Origin: Erodium maritimum
Lineage: Eukaryota > Streptophyta > Magnoliopsida > Geraniales > Geraniaceae
Direction of reading: 5' to 3'
DNA: 64,000 nt
Assembly (NCBI GenBank): GCA_963921825.1
Contig: OY997589.1
Span: forward strand, 49,238,638 to 49,302,637
Within the stretch, counting starts at the first letter, position 1. Every line of letters starts with the position of its first letter. This document shows positions 1 to 12,905 of this stretch, piece after piece. Under the pieces are notes generated by a model. That model made no database searches. It was not told the DNA's origin and was given only the letters and a program-made list of their open reading frames with translations. A program made the translations under genes and the position numbers.

Positions 1-1778
1 CAATATTATTTATCAAGGGGGATCAACACACAATGCTCAATCTGAAATTCTTATTATTAGGGTTTCAATATGGTTCACGGCTGAAGATAAACTTCAGCAA
101 GTTGAAGTGCCATGTTTTTAATCCACAATCTCTGAATCAAGATTGGGTGGCTCAGACTTTGGAATGCAGGACTTGCTCCATCCTGATTCCATAGTTGGGT
201 TTTAATTTGGGTGTTGATCCTAAGAGACTTGCAACTTGGGCACCTATCATTTCCAAGTATAAGAAGAAATTGGGTTTGTGGCAAGCTAAAAATACAAGTA
301 TGGGGGGCAGAATCACGCTCCTAAAATCCACATTATTGGCACTGCCATTGTATTATATGTCAGTCATGCAGGCTACAGTTGGAGTGATAAAAGAACTGAA
401 GAAATGGCAGAGGAAGTTTTTATGGTGGGGATCGATGAGGAACAAAGCGATCTACAAATTTAGTTAGAATGTGGCGTGCTCCCCAAAGGAGAAAGGGGGT
501 TTGGGGATAAGGAGTTTGGATAAAGAGAATGAAAGTCTTCTTGCGAAGTGGTGATGGAGATTTTCCTTAGACGTTGACTTGTTACGAAAAAGGGCTATTT
601 GTGCAAAGTTTTGATGGGAGGAGTCTGACTAGGATTTGGGGAGAGTGGATATTGAGGATCGTACCTCTTGGACGCCACATATTCAGGGACTTGCAAAAGG
701 GGAGCATTTCCGCAGTATTTTTGGAAATGGTGGAGTTAAGTGGAATTAAGGTTCAGGGGAGAGGGTTCGATTCTTGCAAGATATTTGGGCCGGGGATGTT
801 TCGTTGAAGGAGAGATTCCATAGGCTTTTCCATATCTCGGAGAATCAATTTGGAAGTGTGGCAGATTTTTGGGTGACTGGAGTATGGGAGGTAAGTTTCT
901 GCAGGCCTCTGCGAGGACGGGTTCAGAATTCTAGAGTTGAGCTTGAGGAGTTTCTCCGAGATTTTTCAGTGGATCGGAGTAGGGAGGATTGATGTATGTG
1001 GGTAGTCCGCGAGAAGGGCTTCTCGGTGGGGAAGGTGTTCTCTTTGATGGGATCGCAGTTAGTTTCTCGGTCATGGGCGAGGATTCTATGGATTCCAGGT
1101 ACACCTACGAAAATAGCTGCTTTTGCTTGGCTATGTTGTCATGAGGCTATTCCGACTAGTATGTTCCTTGAAGAGCGAGGGATTCATATTCCTATTCAGA
1201 GGAGTTGGTGCCCGTTCTGTGGGCTGGTTTTTGAAGATAGTTGGCACCTCTTGTTATAGTGTCAATTTTCTTGGCTTATTTGGTCCTGAATTTTGTTATG
1301 GTGGGGAGTGTGTTGGGTGGAGCCAGGGGAGGTACGTTCGCTTCTTTCTTCTTGGTCCTTTTTGGTGCCTCGTTATGCAAGGAAATTGTGGAATCCTATA
1401 TGTGCTATTATTACTTTGTGGGAGATTTGGTTAGCTCGGAACCAGTTGGTATTCAGACAAGAGATTCCTTCTATGGAGAGTGTGATTATCAAGGTGCAAA
1501 GAGTGGCTCTTGGCGTGTCGATACTCTTTTTGGTTAGAGGAGGAAGGGTGGGGTCGAAATCAGAATGATTTCGATTCTCGGTGGCGTGTTGTCGTAGCTC
1601 CCTTCGATCCAAATATTGATTAGGTGTCAAGTAGTTTGTTTTTTTTATTTGGGTAAAACATATTCTATCTTATTGTAGGGGGTGTCCCTAGTTGATTATT
1701 GAGCCTGTATTTTTGCAGGTTACTCTTGTTCCTTCGTTGGGAAATGGACCTTTATAATACATCACATATAAAAAAAGT
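1..1778 (+). pseudogene. L1-type LINE, 3' part of ORF2, decayed
   Basis: This is the 3' end of a plant L1 (non-LTR) retrotransposon, which copies its own RNA at a nicked target. The C-terminal part of the reverse transcriptase is seen at about 40-580: the phrase GGRITLLKSTL near 310-350, then PKEKGGLGIRSL near 485-520. Both are standard for plant L1 elements. The zinc-binding domain that follows the reverse transcriptase (zf-RVT) is seen at 996-1259, with the order SWARILW, PTKIAAFAWL, C-x2-C and SWHLLL. A tail with IWLARN follows at about 1290-1568. Pieces on either side of 470 share a frame but are split by stops where tryptophan is expected (near 474 and 552), and later parts change frame, so this copy is dead. 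The 5' part lies outside the window. The 3' end is placed at a short A-run near 1770-1778; I saw no target duplication. Confidence 0.85.
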
Positions 1779-1801
1779 TAGATGAATGATCTTATTTTGA
1801 A

Positions 1802-1949
1802 GGGAAAATTTAATTTTACCACCCTAGCAAACATTTAACTTCGGTTTACTACCCTGGCATAAAAAAATTTCACTTTCATACCCTAACCAAACATTTAACT
1901 TCACTTTCATACCCAACCGTCTATTTTGGACATAATCCGTTAGTCTTCT
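1802..1949 (+). repeat. Left terminal inverted repeat of MULE-1
   Basis: It matches the reverse complement of 13154-13301 over its full length with scattered differences. It contains short internal reiterations of the kind 'CACTTTCATACCC' and 'AACATTTAACTTC'. The 9-bp target duplication lies immediately outside, at 1793-1801. Confidence 0.93.
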
Positions 1950-2460
1950 GCCCTCACGTGTGAAAATATTTTTCATAATCCCTAAACTACCCCTGTTGAA
2001 TTTAAAGCCATTTGAACTCCTATCGTTAACAGATCTGAAACATCACTGACGGTCTGAAGATGTCGACGGCGCGAAGGTGAGGAAGAACTCGAACTGGGTG
2101 TTGAAGCTTGGGTGGAGAAACAAATCGAGGGTCGGTGTGAAGTTTGAAGCGAATCGAGGGTTGGGTCGTGTTGATGAATAGGTCGAACGCGAAGCGAAAA
2201 TGGTTCTGCAACTGTGGAGTTGAAGCACCTGTATGAAGCTCAACCACGAAGCTGAATCCAGGAAGAATGTTCATAGGGTGTGGGAATTTCATGGTAAGTG
2301 ATGTATTTATTTAGGGTTGATGTTTGTAGAAATTTTGGGGAATTTCAGCTGAATTTAGGGTTTGTGGTTTTGATAGAGTGATGCAAAATGCGAATTTTTT
2401 CGTTGGATCCCATCTACGTACTTCCAGAATATCAGATCCTCTGTACGAACCTGCCCAGCA
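1950..2460. other. MULE-1 left subterminal region, no gene
   Basis: This stretch lies between the left inverted repeat and the end of the coding remnant. Short open frames on the minus strand have no recognisable domain and look like chance. It probably served as 3' untranslated region of the transposon gene. Confidence 0.6.
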
Positions 2461-4210
2461 CTAGAAATTGCACAACTCATCTTCACATTGAGCTGCCATC
2501 TTGTGGGGTTCATTCCGGGCGAACTTGAACTCAAACCCTACTTTCGCTGCATGGCTCGTAAACAGTAGCCTAAAAGTGTCTGCATCCCTAAAAAGCGTCC
2601 CTATCCCCATGCTGATTTCTGTCCTAATGTCATCCAACTCCCAAATCCGTCTTCCATCAACCATGTTCGCTACATTCACTTCAGCCATGTCCCCACCTAT
2701 GCCTTCCATTATCTCATCATTAGATGAGTCTTCAACCGGAATCTCCTCAACAACATGTGGTCGGCAGTCATCCATATCATCATAGTCTATCTCCCCCTCC
2801 TTTCCAACGATCCTTTCCCCATCACTGTCGAAGGCCATGTCCTTCAACCAATCGGGGAAGTCACTTTCCTTCAAACATTCAGCATGCTCCCTGTCAAACT
2901 GAGCTGATTGTTCTGCACCTACACAAATAATTAGGAAATAGATATCAAGTACAGAAACAGGGTTTAAAATGCCTAAACTCAATTAGGTATTAAACTGAAA
3001 AGAGAACACAATAGGTATTAAACTACATCTGTCTTTTCAGTTTAATACCTAATTGAGTTTAGGTATGAAACTGAAAAAACAGTAAAGTAACCTCGAAAAA
3101 CAGTAAAGTAACTTGAAAAAACAGTTTCATACCACAATCAAAGGCCTCATCGAAATGGTCATTCCCCTTCTGCCGACCTGCTTGCTTCAGCCTCTCCTCC
3201 TCAGATTCTTTTTCTGCCACATCCTCATGATCAGTTTGTGGTTGACCTTCATCAACTTCCATTTCCATGTCAGCTGGTCCTTCTTGACCCACATTTTCCA
3301 CACACTCTTCTGATGCCACATCATCCGTTTCCATGTGATCTCCCATCACATTCTCGTCATTGTCTTCTGCTGCCACATCATCAGTTTCCATGTGATCTGA
3401 TCCATCTTGACCTACATGTACACATACATAGTAAGTCTCGCTAAACCTAACAAAAAGAGTGAAAAAATGCATGTAACAGTTTCATACCTTGTGGCACTTC
3501 AAATCCGTCTTCTTCCTTTTGTTGGTGGATGTCATCATCACCAACACTTTATTCATCTGACTCGGTATCAGCTACAAGGAAAGGAGTTACAATTGTAGGT
3601 GGCAGTTTCAACACAAACACTAAAAAAATGTGATAACAAACTGCTACATACCTTTCTCATCACTATCACTTTCAATGATTTGAACAATCCTCTTGCCATC
3701 CATACGTGACTCCTTGTCCAATTCATACCCAAATTCTATAAGATCCAACAACTCTTGTAATTTGAAATATTCCGTCTCATCATCAAAGAATTTTACTTTT
3801 GGCCTCTCCACCTTCTCCCACATGTACTCCCCCAATTACCCCCATTTTCTTAGCCTATGTGCCTCCTATTATCTTACCACAACGAGCCACCATATGCAAT
3901 GGTGGTCTCCCATCAACAATGTAAAGAGGGATGAGTCCTCTTTACAATTGTGCAACTTCAACATCCTAGCTACACACTCATCCCTCCTAATCTCTACCAG
4001 TTTACCCTTTTTCCTATAGTGGAGGGTATTTGTTGGATCGGTGTACAACTGATGCACCATGAACATCAGTTTGAAGTAGCTCACCTCTTGTACACTAATT
4101 ACAAACGATTTCACAGTACCCCCTTGGTACTGGTTCTTAGGGCCTACGAATTCCCCCCCTTTGAAGATTTGGAAGCAAACCCTACCTTCTTTGCCAGACA
4201 AAAATTTTGA
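2461..4210 (-). pseudogene. MuDR-type transposase, N-terminal DNA-binding part only
   Basis: The minus strand encodes, in order, three things. At 4201-3869 is a PB1-like N-terminal domain of plant MuDR proteins (FKGGEFVGP, YQGGTVKSF). At about 3835-2700 is an acidic linker, with DHMETDDVA present twice near 3390 and 3335. At about 2650-2461 is the MuDR DNA-binding domain (LFRDADTFRLLF, KVGFEFKFARNEPHKMAAQCEDE). Exon-like pieces are separated by AT-rich gaps with GT..AG-like borders, for example a donor near 3875. The reading frame stops right after the C of the DNA-binding domain, about 500 bp before the inverted repeat. The DDE catalytic domain, SWIM finger and zinc knuckle of complete MuDR proteins are absent. 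Family knowledge says such a protein could bind transposon ends but not cut. Whether it is transcribed cannot be told, especially with copia-1 between leader and coding part. Confidence 0.75.
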
Positions 4211-4230
4211 ACCAATTACTGGTTTTCCAC

Positions 4231-4320
4231 AACTTCTTTTCTACAAACACTCAGGTAAAGTGAAGAAAATCAAGCTAAGATTTTGAAAAACCTAAACCCT
4301 AACCTAGGATTTTCAACAGA
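4231..4320 (+). repeat. Short direct duplication inside MULE-1, left copy
   Basis: About 85 bp (from 'acactcaggtaaag' to 'cagaaaagttaaaa') that resembles 12821-12905 on the other side of copia-1, at roughly 80 % by eye. The two copies would be nearly adjacent without copia-1, so the copia element landed between two tandem copies. Confidence 0.7.
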
Positions 4321-4357
4321 AAAGTTAAAAGATCCATGACAGGACTAAGTTTCAGCT

Positions 4358-6043
4358 GTTGGGTCTCGAGGTAGGGTTGGAGATGAACCAACTCGCAGCG
4401 GAAAATCAATGAAAACCAAGAGACGATTAAACCATGAAACAACTAACAAAGAATAGATTCACAAGAGAAAAATTCAGCACTATTTCTTACCAAAACAAGA
4501 ACACCGGTTAACGAATGATTGGCTTGAGTCTCCAAGACGCCTACGTATCCACATGGGAATCAAAGCCACGTAGTTCTTCTCTTTGAGGACTCAAGAACAC
4601 AAACATGGAGGTGGAAACTAGCCAAACCCGAAATGGCCATGGAAGAGGGAGAGAAAATGTGTTTCCTATTCTTGTCTTGTGTTTGTTATGTTGAAAAAAG
4701 ATGACTTAAACATAACAAAACCCATACTTGTCCAACTAAAGGCATGGGACAAGTATGGTGTCAAGTAAGGTGTAAATAGGACAAAGTATGGCAAGACAAG
4801 ATTGGGTTAGGTGGTGAATCACCAACACCTTAATACTTGTCTTGCTTACTTAGTACTAATTAATCAAGACTTGATTAATTAGTTCTATGGGCCTTGGTTG
4901 CATGGGCCTTTCATGGGCCTCTTGGAACATGGCCCGTGGCCATTTCTAACGAGGTCCCGTGATTCGCTCATCGCCTCCAAGCCTTCCATACCGGAAATGT
5001 CCAACATTATCCGACGCGATCAATCCCAAGACTCCAAGCCTTGTCTCGATCCGTAAAGTCCTATTCACGTACGGGCACATGACTCAAAACCCAGTTTTGG
5101 TCATGTCCCGAGACAACTCCCTTTTGGCCATTCTCCATAAATGTGTCAATGAGTTTCATCCTCCGGTGTGACCCTTAGGTTTATGCATGTCAATAGATCA
5201 ACGTAAAATCCCATTTTACTTGATCCTATTTAAGTGGCAACTAACGAGACTTTAGTATTGCCTGACACTACATAACGAATCGACCCTGTCGATTCTAACC
5301 TTTTTGTCGTCCCTGTCATTATCCTTTTATCTCCGATATCCTGATTGAGATAAGGCATAGAGCCGTCATCCTTATTATTCTCAATCACCGTTCCTTGACA
5401 TGTGAGATGACTGAAGATATGATACCCAGTATCATGTGCATGGCCATGCTATTCTTCCAGTCACTCTCGATCAAGTGGCCGAGAACCGATATCTTTCCCA
5501 TACCTTAGTATGAGGGATAAATCCCTTAGCCGTCTTTCGTGTCACTCATGTAGCCCGTCCCCAAGCCAATCCTGGCCGTTATGGAAGCCCTGTTACGGAC
5601 AACGTTAGGCTCAGGTCAAACTCAGTTGTTGACTACATAGCGATCACAAAGACTCCTTGGTCTAAGGATACATGACAAGCTACAACACTGAATATGTTCA
5701 TGACTTAATCTATGGCACATATTCAGGGCGGGTCGTCCAATATCATGTCCCACATGATATCTATGATCAGACTCCGGAATCTCATTCCAATGACTAACAG
5801 AACGTAAGCCATAAAGAGCCATCTTTCATACTAGTCGCTTCTAGTGAAGCTTTGTTGACTAGGGACCCATCGAGTGTGATCTATCTCGATCTATGGTTCT
5901 ATTCGCATGGTGGGCATAGATCAGAGCACACATCGATATATTACTCCAACACATAAGTAATATAAAGCCGCTTTAATTTTATTGCTAACGATGATATATA
6001 CATTTGGACATTTAGGATTGAACTACGGGCACTAAGACTAACA
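4358..6043 (-). repeat. copia-1 LTR (3' LTR in element orientation)
   Basis: About 1686 bp, TG...CA ends, near-identical to 11129-12815. It contains short open frames that are the same in both copies and have no domain. Confidence 0.93.
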
Positions 6044-6060
6044 ATCTCCCACTTGCCCTA
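6044..6060 (-). promoter_or_regulatory. copia-1 polypurine tract
   Basis: On the minus strand GGGCAAGTGGGAGAT abuts the LTR start, the usual primer for plus-strand DNA synthesis. The same tract precedes the copia-2 3' LTR at about 39095-39108. Confidence 0.8.
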
Positions 6061-6179
6061 GTTCCAATCTAAACTCCAATATGTCCCCATCGACTTTACA
6101 TGTCTAACATGTTCAGGCAGTGACACTACTTTAGTCAACGGGTTGGCTATGTTATCATCTGTTGCAATATCGGTTATCT

Positions 6180-9100
6180 TCACTTCACCTCAGTTCATTA
6201 TTTATCTGATGAGGTGGATACGCCGCAGTACATGTTTGGATTTGTTATGCGATCTAGGCTTTTAGCTTGCGCAATGGCCCTTGTGTTGTCGCAAAATGGA
6301 TTCACCGGACTGGATGGGTTTTTAATTACACCCAGCCCTGCCATGAATTTCCAAATCCACATAGCCTCCTTAGCTGCCTCTGCAGCATCCATGTACTTGG
6401 CCTCTGTCGTAGATTCGGCAATGGTATCTTGCTTTACGCTTTCCCAGCTAAAGCTTTGCCATTCAGCGTAAACACATATCCTGATTGACTTCTAAAGTCA
6501 TCTGGATTTGTCTTGGAAAACTAGCGTCTACTCATCCTTCGACGACTAGTTCAGCATCATCTTTCCCCCGGGTTAGAATGATGTCTACTGGTACAACATA
6601 AGGCTTACGAGACGTCTGGTCTCATACATGTCATGGCATATATGATCGATCCTGCCCCCAGGCGCATAGGATTCTCATCATCCTTTTCAGCTCATCAGGT
6701 GTCTTAGGACACTGAGTCTTGCTGAGATGAATGCCATGACTAGTGGGTAAAAGTCCTTTCTTTGAATCGAGCATTAAGAACCTACTCAATGCCTTGTTCA
6801 CATAGGTTCCCTGACTTAAATCCAAGACCCTCTTGGTGCGATCTCTACATATCTTAATCCTTAAGATATGAGAAGCATCGCCTAAGTCCTTTATTGAAAA
6901 ACACTTCCTCAACCAAGCTTTAGTCTCGTGCAAGGTTGGGATGTCATTTTCAATGAGAACCAGAAAGGTAATATTGCTCCCACTAGCCTTCTTATAAACG
7001 CAAGATTCATCCTCGTTCTTGATTAAGCCAAATCCAATTACAGCTTCATCAAAACGAAGGATCCAACTCCGAGAAGTTCGTTTCAATCCATAAATGGATT
7101 TCAACAACTTATAAATCTTTCCTTTATTCTTCGGATCGTCAAAACCTTTGGGCCGAGACATACAAACGTACTCAGTCAAATTTCCATTTAGGAAAGCGGT
7201 TTTGACATCCACTTGCCATATCTCGTAATTATGATACGCAGTTATGTCAAGAAGAATTTGGATCGATTTTGACCATAACCACTAAGGAGAAGGTTTCCTC
7301 ATAGTCAATCCATTGGATCTGCCTATAACCTTTCGCCACCAGTTGAGCTTTGTAGGTCAGAGGGTTGCCGTCCATGTCCATCTTCACCTTGAAGATCCAT
7401 TTGCATCTATGGTCCTCACACCATTGATGGGATTAACCGGTTCCCAGACTCGGTTGTCCGACATGGATTGCATTGCCTCCCTCATGGCTCCTAGCCATAA
7501 CTCGGAGTTGGGCCCATCCACGACTTCCTGAAAGGTGGCTGGATCATCGTGATCCACCATGACTTCATTGTCACCTCCGGATACCATATCTTGGAGGTGG
7601 AAGATTGATCCTTTCAAATCGCCTTGGACCTTCCGGAATTGTAACAGGAATTGGTTCTTACTCTACGACAATCTCTAGCTTCTTTCTACTGGGTTGCCAA
7701 TTGGTTTAGACAGATCTGTACCATCCTGAATTTCTTCGAGATGCACAGTCCTCCCAATGACGTCTTTGGAAACAAAACTCCTTTTCCATAAAGACCCCAC
7801 CCCATGCGATGAACACCATGTTCTCACTGGGATTGTAGAAGTGGCATCCCCTTGTTGCTTTGGGATACCACACGAAGGTGCATATCTCAGATCTTGGTTC
7901 GAGCTTAGTCGAAACCAAATGTTTCACATAAGCCTCGCAACCACAAATCTTTAGGAAGGACAAAGCGGGCATCATCCCATTCCATTTTTAAAATGGTGTC
8001 CCTTCCACACCCTTGTCGAAGCCCGATTCACTATGAATGCGGTCGTCTCTAGAGCATAAACCCTGAAAGAGATTGGGAGATCAGTCCAACTAATCATGGA
8101 ACGGGCCATTGTCTAACAATGTCCGATTTCTCCGTTTGGCTACACCTTTCAACTATAGTGTCCCAGGAGGAGTCCATTCTAAAAGGATCCCATTCTCTTT
8201 TAGATGATCTAATAACTCTGTGGTCAAGTATTTTCCACCTCGATCTAATCGAAGTGCCTTAATACCTTTGTCGAGCTGGTTTTCTACTTTAGTCTTAAAC
8301 TCTTTGAACTTATCAAAAGCTTCAGACTTATGTCTCACCGAATAGACATTACCATATTTACTGTAATCATCAATAAATGTGGTAAAGTAGCTAAAACCCC
8401 TCCTGGCAAGTGAACTTATTGGTCTACACACATTCGAGTGTATCAGCCCTAATAATTCACCCGCCCTTTCATCGAGATCGATAAAAGGGAACTTTAGTCA
8501 TTTTGCCCATCAAACAAACCTTGCACCTATCAATCGAATTGAATTCGAATGAACCTGAAAGTCCGCACTTCTGAAGTGCTGATAGGTGCTTCTTGTTTAT
8601 GCGACCTAAATGATAGTGCCTTAACAGAGTTAGGTTTAAATCGTTGGATTTAAAACCTCTTGGTATTAACGGAATATATAGAACTTGAGGCATTGTTACC
8701 CATATCTAATATGTACAATCCTCCAACCAAGTCAGTACTGGTATAAAACATATCATTGCATAGAACATTGAAAACTCCATTTCCAATATTAACATTATAT
8801 CCTTCCTTGTCAAACACGGATACAGATATAATATTCCTACTAAAAGTAGGTATGCAATATACATTATACAATACTAAGACAAGGCCTCTTGGCAAAGCAA
8901 GACTCATGGATCCTACAGCAGTTGCCACAACTCTGAGGTCCATTTCGTGCTTTCCAAATCTCTCCTACTTTCAGCCACCATATATTAGTGCATGTGTGAG
9001 ATTCAGTCATGGTATCTAATACCCATGAATCTTTGGAAGTAGAGAGATGTAGCTCTATAGAGTTAATACCGAATGAAGGCACGATCCCACCGCCCTTCCT

Positions 9101-9572
9101 TAGATCATCCAGGTTTCCTGATGAAGGCGCAGTCCTACTGCCCTTCTTCAGATCATCCAGGCTATTTGATGAAGGCGCAGTCCCACTGCCCTTCTTCAGA
9201 TCAGCCGTGAACTTCCTGTAATCCCGGTTCCAATGACCAGGCTGTTGGCAGTAGAAGCAGACATTCTCAGGTGTCTCATCTTTCCTGCCAAGTGCGCATG
9301 GGCCCAGCCCTTTCCACTTCCAATTCCCTTGTTGACCATCAGAATATCCTTGGATCCCAGATCCCTGAGATATTCTTCTCAGCAGCTGATGACACTTCAT
9401 GTAACTCTGATATGGTCTTAGAGACAGCCTTGTCAAGGACATATTCTTTGCGTTCAGACTTGAGGACTATCCTCAAAATTCTGTACCAGTCCAAATAGTT
9501 TGTCCCATTTAGCTTGACCCTGTCAAGAATGGTTTTTAATGACAAACTATTAATGTTCGCTGAATTTGCCAT
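6180..9572 (-). pseudogene. copia-1 gag-pol remnant
   Basis: Fossil coding region. The gag start is at 9572 (MANSANINSLSLKTIL, LNGTNYLDWYRIL). A CCHC-like knuckle lies near 9250, a protease and GAG-pre-integrase segment at about 8940-8470, and an integrase core at about 8450-7700 (FIDDYSKYGNVY). The reverse transcriptase is at about 7620-6630 (MDVKTAFLNGNL, KLLKSIYGLKR) and RNase H near 6390-6200 (FCDNTRAIAQAKS). The order protease-integrase-reverse transcriptase places it in Ty1/copia. It is broken in many places and cannot make a full polyprotein. Confidence 0.88.
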
Positions 9573-9599
9573 TTGATCTACAACAGATAAAATTCAATC

Positions 9600-11112
9600 A
9601 GTAAACTGAATAAATTTTATGAAGATCAAGCTTAAACACCAACAATCAATTCTAAACCTTTAGAATCTGAAACCAAGATCCTTGATTCACTCGATTAAGC
9701 TGAACTAATGCTCACCACTTAATCGAGCTATGTAGGTAGGACTCCATCCAATCACATCCAATGTGACTCTCGGCTAGGGTATGTACTTATGTACACGACT
9801 TACCCTATCTGTTACCCTAGCTCAACCTCAGGCCGAGAATCGTAGTTGGGTCCACCAATTTTCAACTATGGCTCGTCACTATGTAGGTGCTCCGCTAATG
9901 CGCACGACACCCACATATGTCGTCCAAACCTACTACCCCGCTTCCCCATGGATGCTCCGCTAATGCGCACGACAACCATAGGACGGGGAGGTAGTAAGGT
10001 GTTGATGATTGGGAGGTATCGGACATGACCCGCTTTTACTTGTCCAGTTGTGTTCAAAACTTTGGCACATCCTAGATGCGATGAGCACATCAACTACATT
10101 CTAAATGCAATGATGCCTCAAATTACATCCAATGTAATTCTTCCTTTGAACCCGTCAACTACATCCAATGCAATGACGGTTCTAAGGGTTCACACACAAA
10201 GATTAAAATTCCAATTTTATCTTTGCATGTGAGGTGATATGCTCGGTAAATAAAGTTAAGCATGCAATTCTAAAACACATAGAATTAATCATGCATAAAC
10301 TAAACCAAGCATAAAGCGATAAATGTGCACATAATAGCCCCCTAAACTAACTCCCACTAGCTTCTTGAGCTCCACCGACTCCAAGCCGATGCCAACACCC
10401 GAAAAGCCACCAAATGACCTTTTCGCCCTTTCTTCGTCTTGAGTAAAATATTACAATTTAATACACGACTCGCAGGTCGGGAATAAATAAATATTAAAAA
10501 CAAGTGGTTCGACGACCACACCTTGAAAGAATAATTACACGTTAACTCTAACGGCTCGCAGGCCGTGAAAAGCGATAAATAAATAAATTGAGCTCGGGGC
10601 TATTATGTACACCATGCCAACATCACATCACACATCGTGTTATCAAACAAGAATGTTATCAAACATCATGTGATTTTCCGGTTTTAATTAATAGCCAAGT
10701 TTCGAAATTTTTTGATGCTCGGTTTATCGAAACCGTTCAAAAATGAAACTTTTGAACATTTGATCTTCGAGTTCATCATGACGGTTCCAAACTCGTCATA
10801 ACTAACAAAACGGTTTAGCCTTGGCATATCAACCATCCAATGGTCATGCTTAGCCTAGCTCCGTCCAACGGAGCCCCGTTCGGTCCCGGTTTCGGCTCCC
10901 CGAGAGTCCCGCTCCCGAGACCCGAAAAATCAAAATTTTTTCAAAATTTCTAGGTTTGAAATAATTTTCAAAAATTCATTTTACATGCATTAAATCCATA
11001 AACAATAATTTAAAACATGTTATCAAACAATTTAGCAAAACAACATGCCAAAAACGAAACTTTCAAGCAAAACCGAAACTTTGAACACCGTCTTGTGAAT
11101 CCCGAAGGTAGC
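9600..11112 (-). other. copia-1 untranslated leader
   Basis: About 1.5 kb between the primer site and gag with no coding domain. It contains small internal duplications, for example 'gctccgctaatgcgcacgacacc' twice near 9890 and 9955. The same leader is recognisable in copia-2 at 18966-19406, 26318-26694 and 29614-30060, which is how the three insertions there were delimited. Confidence 0.7.
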
Positions 11113-11128
11113 ACGGCTCTGATACCAC
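11113..11128 (-). promoter_or_regulatory. copia-1 primer binding site
   Basis: Read on the minus strand, GTGGTATCAGAGCCG follows the LTR end. TGGTATCAGAGC is complementary to the 3' end of plant initiator Met-tRNA. Confidence 0.85.
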
Positions 11129-12815
11129 TGTTGGGTCTCGAGGTAGGGTTGGAGATGAACCAACTCGCAGCGGAAAATCAATGAAAACCAAGAGACGATT
11201 AAACCATGAAACAACTAACAAAGAATAGATTCACAAGAGAAAAATTCAGCACTATTTCTTACCAAAACAAGAACACCGGTTAACGAATGATTGGCTTGAG
11301 TCTCCAAGACGCCTACGTATCCACATGGGAATCAAAGCCACGTAGTTCTTCTCTTTGAGGACTCAAGAACACAAACATGGAGGTGGAAACTAGCCAAACC
11401 CGAAATGGCCATGGAAGAGGGAGAGAAAATGTGTTTCCTATTCTTGTCTTGTGTTTGTTATGTTGAAAAAAGATGACTTAAACATAACAAAACCCATACT
11501 TGTCCAACTAAAGGCATGGGACAAGTATGGTGTCAAGTAAGGTGTAAATAGGACAAAGTATGGCAAGACAAGATTGGGTTAGGTGGTGAATCACCAACAC
11601 CTTAATACTTGTCTTGCTTACTTAGTACTAATTAATCAAGACTTGATTAATTAGTTCTATGGGCCTTGGTTGCATGGGCCTTTCATGGGCCTCTTGGAAC
11701 ATGGCCCGTGGCCATTTCTAACGAGGTCCCGTGATTCGCTCATCGCCTCCAAGCCTTCCATACCGGAAATGTCCAACATTATCCGACGCGATCAATCCCA
11801 AGACTCCAAGCCTTGTCTCGATCCGTAAAGTCCTATTCACGTACGGGCACATGACTCAAAACCCAGTTTTGGTCATGTCCCGAGACAACTCCCTTTTGGC
11901 CATTCTCCATAAATGTGTCAATGAGTTTCATCCTCCGGTGTGACCCTTAGGTTTATGCATGTCAATAGATCAACGTAAAATCCCATTTTACTTGATCCTA
12001 TTTAAGTGGCAACTAACGAGACTTTAGTATTGCCTGACACTACATAACGAATCGACCCTGTCGATTCTAACCTTTTTGTCGTCCCTGTCATTATCCTTTT
12101 ATCTCCGATATCCTGATTGAGATAAGGCATAGAGCCGTCATCCTTATTATTCTCAATCACCGTTCCTTGACATGTGAGATGACTGAAGATATGATACCCA
12201 GTATCATGTGCATGGCCATGCTATTCTTCCAGTCACTCTCGATCAAGTGGCCGAGAACCGATATCTTTCCCATACCTTAGTATGAGGGATAAATCCCTTA
12301 GCCGTCTTTCGTGTCACTCATGTAGCCCGTCCCCAAGCCAATCCTGGCCGTTATGGAAGCCCTGTTACGGACAACGTTAGGCTCAGGTCAAACTCAGTTG
12401 TTGACTACATAGCGATCACAAAGACTCCTTGGTCTAAGGATACATGACAAGCTACAACACTGAATATGTTCATGACTTAATCTATGGCACATATTCAGGG
12501 CGGGTCGTCCAATATCATGTCCCACATGATATCTATGATCAGACTCCGGAATCTCATTCCAATGACTAACAGAACGTAAGCCATAAAGAGCCATCTTTCA
12601 TACTAGTCGCTTCTAGTGAAGCTTTGTTGACTAGGGACCCATCGAGTGTGATCTATCTCGATCTATGGTTCTATTCGCATGGTGGGCATAGATCAGAGCA
12701 CACATCGATATATTACTCCAACACATAAGTAATATAAAGCCGCTTTAATTTTATTGCTAACGATGATATATACATTTGGACATTTAGGATTGAACTACGG
12801 GCACTAAGACTAACA
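11129..12815 (-). repeat. copia-1 LTR (5' LTR in element orientation)
   Basis: About 1687 bp, partner of 4358-6043. The target duplication TCAGC follows directly. Confidence 0.93.
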
Positions 12816-12820
12816 TCAGC

Positions 12821-12905
12821 AAATACTCAGTAAAGGGAAGAAAATCACGCTTCTATTACAAAACCCCAAACCCTAATCTACGATTTTCAACACAAAACTA
12901 AAAAT
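12821..12905 (+). repeat. Short direct duplication inside MULE-1, right copy
   Basis: Partner of 4231-4320. It starts immediately after the copia-1 target duplication (12816-12820). Confidence 0.7.

Larger units (their letters stand above)
4358..12815 (-). mobile_element. copia-1, Ty1/copia LTR retrotransposon in MULE-1, broken
   Basis: An LTR element in minus orientation. The LTRs are 4358-6043 and 11129-12815, and the 5-bp target duplication TCAGC is perfect (4353-4357 and 12816-12820). The internal order is typical of copia: gag, protease, integrase, reverse transcriptase, RNase H, read leftward from about 9572 to 6180. The primer site next to the right LTR matches initiator Met-tRNA. A polypurine tract sits beside the left LTR. 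The two LTRs look identical wherever I compared them, apart from at most one single-base length difference, so the insertion is very young. The protein-coding part is nevertheless broken in many places (at least ten interruptions by eye). It is the same family as copia-2 at 17381-40787. Confidence 0.93.

Noticed and set aside
4959-5822. Two small frames present identically at 11731-12594
   Set aside because: They are duplicated only because the copia-1 LTRs are duplicated. Related frames in the copia-2 LTRs are altered, and no domain is visible.
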